A stretch of DNA of 64,000 nt, from assembly GCF_047200635.1 (NCBI RefSeq), contig NZ_JBJZOI010000001.1, positions 124,001 through 188,000 of the forward strand, in the 5' to 3' direction. The notes below the pieces were generated by a model, which saw nothing but the letters and a program-made list of their open reading frames with translations, ran no database searches and was not told where the DNA came from. This document shows, piece by piece, positions 47,101 through 59,100 of the stretch (the first letter of the stretch is position 1; each line of letters starts with the position of its first letter). The translations under genes were made by a program, and so were the position numbers. This stretch comes from Saccharopolyspora_C sp047200635 (GTDB taxonomy: Bacteria > Actinomycetota > Actinomycetes > Mycobacteriales > Pseudonocardiaceae).

Positions 47101-50100
47101 AGCGGCTCGGGCACGAGATCTTGGCGGTGCTGCGGGGCAGCGCGGTGAACCAGGACGGTGCGTCGAACGGGTTGACGGCGCCGAACGGTCCGTCGCAGCA
47201 GCGGGTGATCCGGCAGGCGCTCGCGGCCGCCGGTCTGTCCACGTCGGACGTGGATGCCGTGGAGGCGCACGGCACCGGTACCAGGCTGGGTGATCCGATC
47301 GAGGCGCAGGCGCTGCTGGCCACCTACGGGCAGGATCGCGCGGAACCGCTCTGGCTGGGCACGGTCAAGTCGAACATCGGGCACACCCAGGCGGCCGCCG
47401 GGGTCGCCGGGGTGATCAAGATGGTGCAGGCGATGCGGCACGGCTCGTTGGCCGCCAGCCCGCACGCGGGCACGCCCTCGCCCGAAGTGGACTGGGAAGC
47501 CGGTGCCGTGCGGCTGCTCGCGGACGAACGCCCCTGGCCGGAGGGTGATCACCCGCGCCGCGCCGGGGTGTCCTCCTTCGGCATCAGCGGCACCAACGCC
47601 CACGTCATCCTCGAACAGGGCCCGCCGCCCGCCGCCGAGAGCGGTGGTCTCGCCGAGGAAACCGGAGCCGTGTTGCCGTGGGTGCTCTCCGGCCGCACCC
47701 CGCAGGCGCTGCGCGCCCAGGCGGCCCGGTTGCTCGGCCACGCGCAGGTCGGCACCACCGCCCGCACCGATCTGGCGTTCTCGCTGGCCACCACACGTTC
47801 CGCGTTCGAGCACCGGGCCGTGCTGCTCGGCGCCGACCGGGAGGAGTCGCTGCGCGCGCTGGCCGCGCTCACCACCGGTGAACCCGATCCGCGGATCGTG
47901 GACGGCGCCGCCGTTGAGGGCGGGCTCGCGATCCTGTTCTCCGGTCAGGGGGCGCAGCGGCTCGGGATGGGGCGCGAGCTGCACGCGCGGTTCCCGGTGT
48001 TCGCGACGGCCTTCGACGCGGCCGTCCGGGAGCTGGACCGGTACCTGGACCGCCCGCTGCGGGACGTGGTGTGGGGCGAGGACGAGGACGTCCTGTCCGG
48101 CACCGGGTTCGCCCAGCCCGCGCTGTTCGCCTTCGAGGTCGCGCTGTACCGGCTGCTCGAATCCTGGGGCGTGCGCCCGGACCACCTCGCCGGCCACTCG
48201 CTCGGCGAGGTCGTCGCCGCGCACGTCGCGGGGGTGCTCGACCTCGCCGACGCCGCCCGGCTCGTCGGCGCCCGCGCCCGCCTGATGCGGGAGCTGCCCG
48301 CCGGGGGCGCCATGATCGCGGTGCGGGCCACCGAGGAGGAGGTGCTGCCGCTGCTCGGCCCGGGGGTGGCGCTCGGTGCGATCAACGCGCCCGGCTCGGT
48401 GGTGCTCTCCGGTGAGCGGGAGGCGGTCGAGGAGCTGGCCGCGCGCTTCGCCGCCGACGGCCGCCGGACCACCCGGTTGCGGGTCTCGCACGCCTTCCAC
48501 TCCCCGCTGGTCGAACCGGTGCTCGCCGAGTTCGCCGAGGCGGTGGCCGGGCTCGACTTCCAGCCGCCGCGGATCCCGATCGTCTCGAACGCCACCGGTG
48601 AGCTCGCCGGCCCCGAGATCGCCACCCCCGAGCACTGGGTGTGCCACGTCCGGGCCTGCGTGCGCTTCGCCGACGGGGTGCGCGCGATGAGCGGGCTCGG
48701 CGATCGCACCTTCCTGGAGCTCGGCCCGGACGCGGCGCTCACCGGGCTGGTCGCCGACTCGGCCGCCGAGGACGCGGTCGCGGTGCCCGCGCTGCGCCGC
48801 GCGGAGTCCGAGGAACGCGCCCTGCTCGCCGCCGTCGCCCGGCTGCACACCCGGGGCGTGCCCTGCGACTGGACCGCGCTGCTGCCCGGTGCTCGCCGCG
48901 TCGAGCTGCCCACCTACGCCTTCCAGCACGAGACCCTGTGGCCGAGCCCGGCCACCGGCACGGCCGACCCGCGCTCGCTCGGGGTGCGGGCGGCCGAGCA
49001 CCCGCTGCTCGGCGGCGCGGTGGAGGTCGCCGACTCCGGTGACGTGCTGCTCACCGGCAGGCTCGCCCGAACCTCGCCGCCCTGGCTCGCCGAGCACGCC
49101 GTGCGCGGCGCCGCGCTGCTGCCCGGTACCGCCTTCGTGGAACTGGTCACCCGCGCCGGGGACGAGGTCGGTTGCGACCGGGTCGACCACCTCACCATCG
49201 GCGTCCCGCTGGCGCTGCCCGAGTCCGGTGCGGTGCAGCTGCAGGTGCGGCTCGGCGCGGAGGAAGGCGGGCGGCGGCCCGTCGAGGTCTACGCCCGCCC
49301 CGAGGGGGACCCCGTGCTGTCCTGGACCCGGCACGCGGTGGGCACCCTCACCGCCGGGGACGCCGTGGCACCTGAGGCGCTGGCGGAGTGGCCGCCCGCC
49401 GGTGCGCGACCGGTGGACCTGGCCGGCTGCTACGACGCGCTCAGCGACGCGGGCTTCGACTACGGTCCCGCGTTCCGCGGCCTCACCGCCGCGTGGCGGC
49501 GGGAGGAGGAGCTGTTCGCCGAGGTGGAGCTGCCGGAACCGGCGCGCGCTGACGCCGGTTCGTACGGGATGCACCCCGCGCTGGCCGACGCCGCGCTGCA
49601 CGTCCTCGCCCAGCTCGGCGGCGCGCGGCGCGGACTGCCGTTCACCTGGGACGGCGTCTCGCTGCACGCGGCGGGTGCCAGCTCGCTGCGGGTGCGGATC
49701 ACGCCCGGGGACGGGGACGCGGTGGCGCTGGCGATCGCCGACGAGACCGGAGCGCCGGTGGCATCGGTGTCCGCGTTGACCCTGCGCGAACCGGCGGAGA
49801 GCGCCGCCGCGCCCGCGCACCGGGACGCGCTGTTCCGGTTGGAGTGGACCCCGGTCCGCCCGGGCACCGGAGGCGCGGCCTCGGTCGCGGTGGACGGTTT
49901 CGGCCTCGGCGCCGCGCTGCGCCAGGCCGCCGTCCCGGCCGGACCGGGAGTGCTGCTGCGCGCCCTGACGACCGGCGGCGGGGGCCCGGACGCGGCGCAC
50001 GCGGTGGCCGCCGAGGTCCTCGGCGCGGTGCGGGAGCACCTGGCGGGCGAGGACGGCTCGCGGCTCGTGTTCGTCACCCGCGAGGCCACCACCGGTGGCG

Positions 50101-53100
50101 ATCCGGCGGCGGCCGTCGCCTGGGGTCTGGTGCGCAGCGCCGAGCGCGAGCACCCGGGCCGCTTCGGGCTGCTGGACCTCGACGCGCCCCACCCCGACGC
50201 GGAGCTGCTGGCGCAGGCCGTGGCCAGCGGTGAGCCCCAGCTGCGGATGCGCGACGGGGTGCTCGCGGCCACCCGGCTCGCCCGGCTGCCCGAACCCGCC
50301 GCCGACGACTGGAATCCGGACGAGCTGGTGCTCATCACCGGTGGGACCGGCGGGCTCGGCGGTGTTGTCGCCCGGCACCTGGTGCGCGAGCGCGGGGTGC
50401 GGCGGTTGTTGCTGGTCAGCCGCCGCGGCGGTGAGTCCGACGGCGTGGTCCCGCTGGTCGCGGAGCTCACCGCGATGGGCGCGGAGGTGCTCGTCGCCGC
50501 TTGCGACGTGGCCGAGCGGTCGGAGGTCGCGGAGCTGTTGTCCCGGTACGAGGTGGGTGCGGTGGTGCACGCGGCCGGGGTGCTCGATGACGGTGTGGTG
50601 GAGTCGTTGTCGCCGGAGCGGTTGGCGGCGGTGTTGCGGCCGAAGGTGGACGCGGCCTGGCACTTGCACGAGCTCGTGGGGGACGTGTCGGCGTTCGTGC
50701 TGTTCTCCTCGCTGGCGGGCACGCTGGGTTCGCCCGCGCAGGGCGCCTACGCGGCGGCGAACGCCTTCCTGGACGCGTTGGCCCAGCACCGCCGCGCGGC
50801 CGGTCTTCCCGCGGTCTCGCTGGCGTGGGGGCCGTGGGCGGACAGCGGCATGACCGGGGCGCTGACCGCCGCCGACCGGGAGCGGATGGTCCGGTCCGGA
50901 CTGCCCCCGCTGCCGGTGGAGCAGGGCTTGGCGCTGTTCGACCTGGCGACCGGGGCGGAGGAGGCCGTGGTGGTGCCGGCCCGGCTGGACCTGCCCGCGT
51001 GGCGCGAGCGCGGGGAGGTGCCCGCCGTGCTGCGCGGCCTGATCCGCGGCCGCGTCCGCCGCGCCGGAACGGGAGTCTCCCGCGCGCTGGGCGACCGGCT
51101 CGCGGCGCTGCCGGAGGCAGAGCGGGCGACCGCGCTGCTGGACCTGGTGCGCGCGCGGGTCGCGGCAGTGCTCGGGCACGCGGGCGCGGCGGAGGTCGAG
51201 CCGCAGCGGGCCTTCCAGGAGCTCGGCTTCGACTCGCTGACCGCCGTCGAACTCCGCAACGAGATCAACTCCGCGACGGGCTTGCGACTGCCGGCGACCG
51301 CCGTGTTCGACCACCCCAACGCCGAGGCGCTGGCCCGGTTCGTCGCCGGGGAGCTGTTCGGCGCCTCCCCCGAGACCACTCCCGAGGAGATCCTGCCACC
51401 GGTCGTGGACGATCCGGTCGTGATCGTGGGCATGGCCTGCCGCTACCCGGGCGGGGTGGCCTCACCGGAGGACCTGTGGCGGCTGGTCGCCGAGGGCGGC
51501 GACGCGATCACCGGCTTCCCCGTCGATCGCGGCTGGGACCTCGATGAGCTCTACCACCCGGACCCCGACCACCACGGCACCTCCTGCACCCGGGAGGGCG
51601 GTTTCCTGCACGAGGCAGCGGAATTCGATCCCGCGTTCTTCGGGATGAGCCCGCGCGAGGCGTTGGCGACGGATTCGCAGCAGCGGCTGCTGCTGGAGGT
51701 CTCCTGGGAGGCGGTGGAGCGCGCGGGGATCGACCCGGTCTCGCTGCGCGGCAGCCGGACCGGGGTGTTCGCCGGGGTGATGTACAACGACTACGGCTCG
51801 CTGCTGTCCGGTACCGAGTTCGAGGGCTACCAGGGCCACGGCAGCGCGGGCAGCGTCGCTTCCGGCCGGGTGTCCTACGCGTTCGGTTTCGAGGGTCCGG
51901 CCGTCACCGTGGACACGGCCTGCTCCTCCTCGCTGGTCGGGATGCACCTCGCCGCGCAGGCGCTGCGGTCGGGGGAGTGCTCGCTGGCGCTGGCGGGCGG
52001 CGTGACGGTGATGTCCACGCCCAGCACGTTCGTGGAGTTCTCCCGCCAGCGCGGGCTCTCCGCCGACGGTCGCTGCCGCTCCTTCGGCGACGCCGCCGAC
52101 GGGGTCGGCTGGTCCGAGGGCGTGGGCGTGGTGGTGCTGGAGCGGTTGTCCGAGGCTCGTCGGCGCGGGCACGAGGTGCTGGCGGTGCTGCGGGGTTCGG
52201 CCGTCAACCAGGACGGTGCGTCGAACGGGTTGACGGCGCCGAACGGCCCGTCGCAGCAGCGGGTGATCCGGCAGGCGCTCGCCTCCGCGGGTTTGTCCAC
52301 ATCGGACGTGGCCGTGGTGGAGGCGCACGGCACCGGCACGGCCCTGGGCGATCCGATCGAGGCGCAGGCGTTGCTGGCGACCTACGGTCAGGACCGGGAC
52401 GAGCCGCTGTGGCTGGGGTCGGTGAAGTCGAACATCGGGCACGCCCAGGCGGCCGCCGGTGTCGCCGGGGTGATCAAGATGGTGCAGGCCGTCCGGCGCG
52501 GCGCGCTGCCGCCGACGCTGCACGCCGACCCGCCGTCCTCGCGGGTGGACTGGGAGCAGGGCGCCGTCGAGCTGCTCACCGAGGAGCGCCCCTGGCCCGA
52601 AGTGGCGGGCCCGCGCCGCGCCGGGGTGTCGTCGTTCGGCATCAGCGGCACCAACGCGCACGTCATCCTCGAACAGGCCGAGCCCGCGCCCGCACCGGCC
52701 GAGCCGCGCCGCGAGCACGGCACCGTGCCGTGGGTGCTCTCCGGCCGCACCGAGCAGGCCCTGCGGGACCAGGCCGCCCGGCTCGCCGCACACCTGGAGG
52801 CGATTCCGGCACCGGACCCGGCCGACGTCGGCCTCTCCCTGGCCACCTGCCGCTCCGGGTTCGAGCACCGCGCCGTCGTGCTCGCCGACGAGCCCGGCGC
52901 GACGCTGGAGGCGCTGCGCGCGGTCGCCGAGGGCACCGCCGCGACGGTCCCGCACGGCCGGGTCAGCGGCGGTGGGCTCGCGTTCCTGTTCGCCGGGCAG
53001 GGCTCGCAGCGGCTCGGCATGGGCCGTCAACTCGCCGCGCGGTTCCCGGTGTTCGCCGAGGCGCTGGACGAGGCGCTGGCCGCGGTGGACGAGCACCTGG

Positions 53101-56100
53101 ATCGGCCGCTGCGCGCGGTGATGTGGGGCGAGGACGCGGAGGCGCTGCACCGCACGGAGTTCGCCCAGCCCGCCCTGTTCGCCGTGGAGATCGCGCTGTT
53201 CCGGTTGGTGAGCTCCTGGGGCGTGCGACCGGACCACCTGGCGGGCCACAGCATCGGCGAGATCACCGCCGCGCACGCCTCCGGCGTGCTCTCGCTGGCC
53301 GATGCCGCGACGCTCGTCGTCGCGCGCGGCAGGCTCATGCAGGCGTTGCCGCGGGGCGGAGCGATGAGCGCGCTGCGGGCCGCGGAGGACGAGGTCTCCG
53401 CCCTGGTCGAAGGACGAGCGGACATCGGCGTCGCCGCGGTCAACGGGCCCGGATCCGTCGTCGTCTCCGGTACCGAGTCCGCGGTGTCCGAAGTGGAGGC
53501 CCACTTCCCCGGCGCCCGGCGGCTGCGGGTCTCGCACGCCTTCCACTCGCCGCTGGTGGACCCGGTGCTCGACGAGTTCCGGACCGTCGCCGAGTCGCTC
53601 ACCTATCACGAGGCCGCGATCCCGATCGTGTCCTCGGCGACCGGGCGGTCGGAGCGCGAGGCGGTCCGCGACCCCGAGCACTGGGTGCGCCACGTCCGCC
53701 GCGCGGTGCGGTTCGCCGACGCCGTGCGCGAGCTCGTCGCGCTGGGCGCGACGACCTTCCTGGACATCGGCCCGGACGGTTCGCTGGCCGCGCTCGCCCA
53801 GGGGTCCCTGGACGCGACGGCAGTCGCGATCCCGCTGGTCCGCAAGGACCGCACCGAACCGGACGCGGCGCTGGCCGGGCTCGCCGGGCTGCACGTGCGC
53901 GGGGTCGAGCTCGACTGGTCCGCGCTGCTGCCGGGGGCGCGGCGGGTCGAGCTGCCCACCTACGCCTTCCAGCACCGCCGGTTCTGGCCCGTGCCCGCAG
54001 CGGGTGCCGGGGACGTGCGGGCCGCCGGGCTGACCTCGGCCGGGCACCCGCTGCTCGGCGCCACCGTGGAGCGCGCTGACGAGGACGGATTCCTGTTCAC
54101 CAGCAGGCTTTCCGCGCGCACGACGCCCTGGCTGGCCGAGCACGTGGTGGGCGGCCTGGTGCTCGTGCCCGGCACCGCCTTCGCCGAGCTGGTGCTGCGC
54201 GCCGGGGACGAGGCGGGCTGCGACCGGATCGAGGAGCTGACGCTGGCCGCCCCGCTGGTGCTGCCCGAGCAGGAGGCCGTGCGCGTGCAGGTGTGGGTCG
54301 GCGCCGAGGACGGCGGCCGGCGCGGCGTGGAGGTGTTCTCGCGTCCCGACGGCGCCGAGGGGCGGGACTGGACCCGGCACGCCTCCGGGGCCGTCACCAC
54401 CGGTTCCGCCGGGTGCCAGGTGCCGTGGCCGCCCCAGGGCCAGCCGGTGGACCTGGACGGCACCTACGAGCGGCTGGCCGAGGCGGGGTTCGATTACGGG
54501 CCCGCGTTCCGGGGACTGCGCGCGGCCTGGCGCGGTGGGGACGAGGTCTGCGCCGAGGTCGAGCTGCCGGAGGGAACCGAGGTCGACGGCTTCGGGCTGC
54601 ACCCGGCGCTGCTCGACGCCGGGGTGCAGGCGGCGGCGCTGCTCGGTGAGCTCCCGGAGGGGGCGCTGCCGTTCAGCTGGCGCGGCCTGTCGCTGCACGC
54701 CACCGGTGCCTCGGCGCTGCGGGTGCGGCTCACCCGGCTCGGCCCGGACGAGGTGGCGCTGGCCGCCACCGATCCGGCGGGCGAGCCGGTGGTCTCGGTG
54801 GACGCGCTCCGGCTGCGCGCGGCGTCCGCCGAGAGCGCCGCCGAGCGGGACCCGCTGTACCGGGTGACCTGGACCGAGGCCGGGGGCACCGGGGAACCCG
54901 GGCCGGTCGCGGTGCTGGGCGACCCCGGTTTCGCCGCCGAGCTGCGCGCGGCCGGGGTGGAGGTCGCGGAGACCGCCGAGCCGGACGCGCTCGACGACCC
55001 GGGAGCGCTGGCCGGGTGCCCGCCGGTGGTGCTGGCTCCCGTCGGCGCCGCGGGCGGCGATCCGGTCACCAGCGCGCACGCGCTGCTGGCGGACGTGCTG
55101 GAGCTGCTGCGCCGGTGGCAGCGCGCACCGCGCCCGGCCCGCCTGGTGCTGGTGACCCGGCGCGCGGTGGCCCGCGACGGCACCGAGGACGTGCTCGACC
55201 TGGCCGCCGCCGCGGCCTGGGGCCTGGTGCGCGCCGCCGAGGCCGAGAACCCGGGCACCTTCGGCCTGGCCGACCTCGACGACGCGGCGGCTTCCCTGCC
55301 GCCGCTGGCGGAACCCACCGCCGAACCCCGGGTGCTCCGGGACGGCGTCGCGCACGTCGGCAGGCTGGAGCAGACCCCGGCCGGCCGGGAGCCGGTGCCC
55401 TGGGCCGAGTCCGGCAGGGTGCTCATCACCGGTGGCACCGGCGGGCTCGGCGGCGCCGTCGCCCGGCACCTGGCCGTCGAGCACGGGGTGCGGGAGCTCC
55501 TGCTGGTCAGCCGCACCGGGCGGGCACCGGAACTCGCCGGGGAGCTGGCCGGCCTGGGGGTTGACGTGCTCGTCGCCGCTTGTGACGTGGCCGAGCGGTC
55601 GGAGGTCGCGGAGCTGTTGTCCCGGTACGAGGTGGGTGCGGTGGTGCACGCGGCCGGGGTGCTCGATGACGGTGTGGTGGAGTCGTTGTCGCCGGAGCGG
55701 TTGGCGGCGGTGTTGCGGCCGAAGGTGGACGCGGCCTGGCACCTGCACGAACTCGCTGGAGACGTGTCGGCGTTCGTGCTGTTCTCCTCCTTGGCGGGAA
55801 CCTTCGGCGCGGCGGGACAGGCAAACTACGCCGCCGCGAACGCCTTCCTGGACGCGCTGGCCGCCCACCGCAGCGCGGCGGGTCTGCCCGCGGTGTCGCT
55901 GGCCTGGGGGCCGTGGGTCGACTCCGGCGGCATGACCGGCACCCTGGCGGAGGCCGACCGGCGGCGGCTCGCTCGCTCCGGCATCCCGCCGCTGAGCCAC
56001 GAGCGGGGCCTCGCGCTGTTCGACGGGGCGCTCACCGGGGAGTCCGCGGTGGTGGTGCCCGCCCGCTTCGACTTCGCCGCGCTCCGCGGCCGGACCGAGG

Positions 56101-59100
56101 TTCCGGAGCTGCTGCGCGGGCTGGTCCGCGCCCCGGCCCGGCGCGCGGTCGCCTCCCGCGCGGGCGCGGCGGGCACCCTGGAGCGGCGCCTCGGCGCGCT
56201 GGACGCCGAGGCGCGGCGCGCCCGGGTGCTGGAGCTGGTGCGCGCGCAAGCCGCGGCGGTCCTGGGCCACGCCGGGGCGGCGGAGGTGGATCCGCGGCTG
56301 GCCTTCCAGGATCTCGGCTTCGACTCGCTCACGGCGGTGGAGCTGCGCAACCGGCTCGCCGCCGAGACCGGTCTGCGGCTGCCCGCGACGCTCGTCTTCG
56401 ACCACCCGACGGCCGAGGCGCTGACCGGGCACCTGCTCGCCGAGCTGCTCGGCGAGCGGCCGGAGGCGGTCGCGGCACCGGAGGTGTCCGGTGCGGACGA
56501 TCCGGTGGTGATCGTGGGCATGGCCTGCCGCTACCCGGGCGGGGTGGCCTCGCCGGAGGACCTGTGGCGGCTGGTGTCCGAGGGCGTGGACGCCATCAGC
56601 GGCTTCCCGGAGAACCGGGGCTGGGACGTGGAGGCCCTGTACGACCCGGATCCCGACCACCACGGCACCTCCTGCACCCGGGAGGGCGGTTTCCTGCACG
56701 ACGCGGCCGAGTTCGATCCCGCGTTCTTCGGGATGAGCCCGCGCGAGGCCGTGACCACCGACCCGCAGCAGCGGCTGCTGCTGGAGACGACGTGGGAGGC
56801 GGTGGAACGCGCGGGCATCGACCCGGTCTCGCTGCGCGGCAGCCGGACCGGGGTGTTCGCCGGGGTGATGTACAACGACTACAGCGAGGTGCTCAGCGGC
56901 GCCGAGCACGAGGGCTACCAGGGCCACGGCAGCGCGGGCAGCGTGGCCTCCGGCCGGGTGTCCTACACGTTCGGTTTCGAGGGTCCAGCCGTCACCGTTG
57001 ACACGGCGTGCTCGTCCTCGCTGGTGGCGATGCACTGGGCCGCGCAGGCGCTGCGGTCGGGGGAGTGCTCGCTGGCGCTGGCGGGCGGGGTCTCGGTCAT
57101 GGCGACCCCGGCGGCGTTCGTCGAGTTCTCCCGGCAGCGGGGCCTGTCCCCGGACGGGCGGTGCAAGGCGTTCTCCGATGCCGCCGACGGGGTCGGCTGG
57201 TCGGAGGGCGTGGGGATGTTGGTGCTGGAGCGCCGTTCGGACGCGGAGCGGCTCGGGCACGAGGTGCTGGCGGTGCTGCGCGGGAGCGCGGTGAACCAGG
57301 ACGGTGCGTCGAACGGGTTGACGGCGCCGAACGGTCCGTCGCAGCAGCGGGTGATCCGGCAGGCGCTGGCGTCGGCTGGTCTGTCCACGTCGGACGTGGA
57401 TGCCGTGGAGGCGCACGGCACGGGTACCAGGCTGGGTGATCCGATCGAGGCGCAGGCGCTGCTGGCGACCTACGGGCAGGACCGGGAACGACCCCTGCTG
57501 CTGGGCTCGGTCAAGTCGAACATCGGGCACACCCAGGCGGCCGCCGGGGTCGCCGGGGTGATCAAGATGGTGCAGGCGATGCGGCACGGCGAGCTGCCCC
57601 GCTCGCTGCACGCGGGCAACCCCTCGTCCGAAGTGGACTGGAGCGCCGGGGCGGTGGACCTGCTCGCCGAACCGGCGGCCTGGCCGGACGCCGGGCGGCC
57701 CCGCCGCGCCGCCGTGTCCTCCTTCGGCATCAGCGGCACCAACGCGCACACCGTCCTCGAACAGCCGCCCCACCGGCCGGAACCGGAACGCCCGCGCACC
57801 GGGGGCCTCGTTCCGCTGGCGCTGTCCGCGAAGACCCCGGAGGCGCTGCGCGCCCAGGCAGACCTGCTGGCCGCCCGGGTCGACGCGGGCGCTGCCCTCG
57901 ACGACCTCGCCTTCTCGCTCGGCACCGGCCGGGCCGCCTTCGACCACCGGGCGGTCGTGCTCGCCGCCGAGCAGCAGGCGGCGGCCCGCTCGCTGCGCGC
58001 CCTGGCGGCGGGGCGTCCCGACCCCGAGGTGCTGGACGGCCAGGTCGCCGGCGGCGGGCTCGCCGTGCTGTTCACCGGCCAGGGCTCCCAGCGGCTCGGC
58101 ATGGGCCGCGAGCTGCACGCCCGCTTCCCGGACTTCGCCGCCGCCCTGGACGCCGCGTGCGCGGCGCTCGACCCGCACCTGGACCGCCCGCTGCGCGAGG
58201 TGATGTGGGGCGAGGACCCGGAGCTGCTGGCCGACACCGGTTACGCCCAGCCCGCGCTGTTCGCGGTGGAGGTGGCGCTGTTCCGGCTGGTGGAGTCCTG
58301 GGGCGTGCGCCCGGACCACCTCGCCGGGCACTCCATCGGCGAGCTCACCGCCGCCCACGTCGCCGGATCGCTCGACCTCGCGGACGCGGCCGCCCTGGTC
58401 GCCGCGCGGGGACGGCTGATGCGCTCGCTGCCCCCGGGCGGGGCGATGACCGCGCTGGAGGCCACCGAGGAGGAGCTGGTCCCGCTGCTGGCCGGCCGCG
58501 AGCGCGAACTCGGGCTGGCCGCCGTCAACGGACCCGCCTCGGTCGTCGTCTCCGGTGTCGCCGAGGCGGTCGAGGAGGTCGCCGCGCACTTCCGCGAGCT
58601 CGGCCGCCGCACCACCGGACTGCACGTCTCGCACGCCTTCCACTCCCCGCTGGTGGAGCCGGTGCTGGAGGAGTTCCGCGCCGTCGCCGCCGGACTGGAG
58701 CACGCGCCGCCCCGGATCCCGATCCGCTCCACCAGCACCGGGCAGGAGCTCACCGCGCCCGGCGCCGAGCACTGGACCGAGCACGCGCGCGGGACCGTCC
58801 GCTTCGCCGACGCGGTGCGGGCGCTGCACGAGCAGGGGGTGTCCGCGTTCCTCGAACTCGGCCCGGACGGCGTGCTCACCGCCCTCGCCCGCGAGTCCGC
58901 GCCCGAGGCCGCGCTCGTGCCCGCGCTGCGGGGGGACGCGCCCGAGGAGCCCGCGCTGCTGGCCGCGCTCGCGCGGCTGCACGTGCTCGGTCGGTCCCCG
59001 GACTGGCGGGCGCTGCTGCCCGGTGCCCGGCGCGTCGAGCTGCCGACCTACCCGTTCCAGCGCCGCGAGTTCTGGCCGGACGCACCGGTGCGGACCGGCG

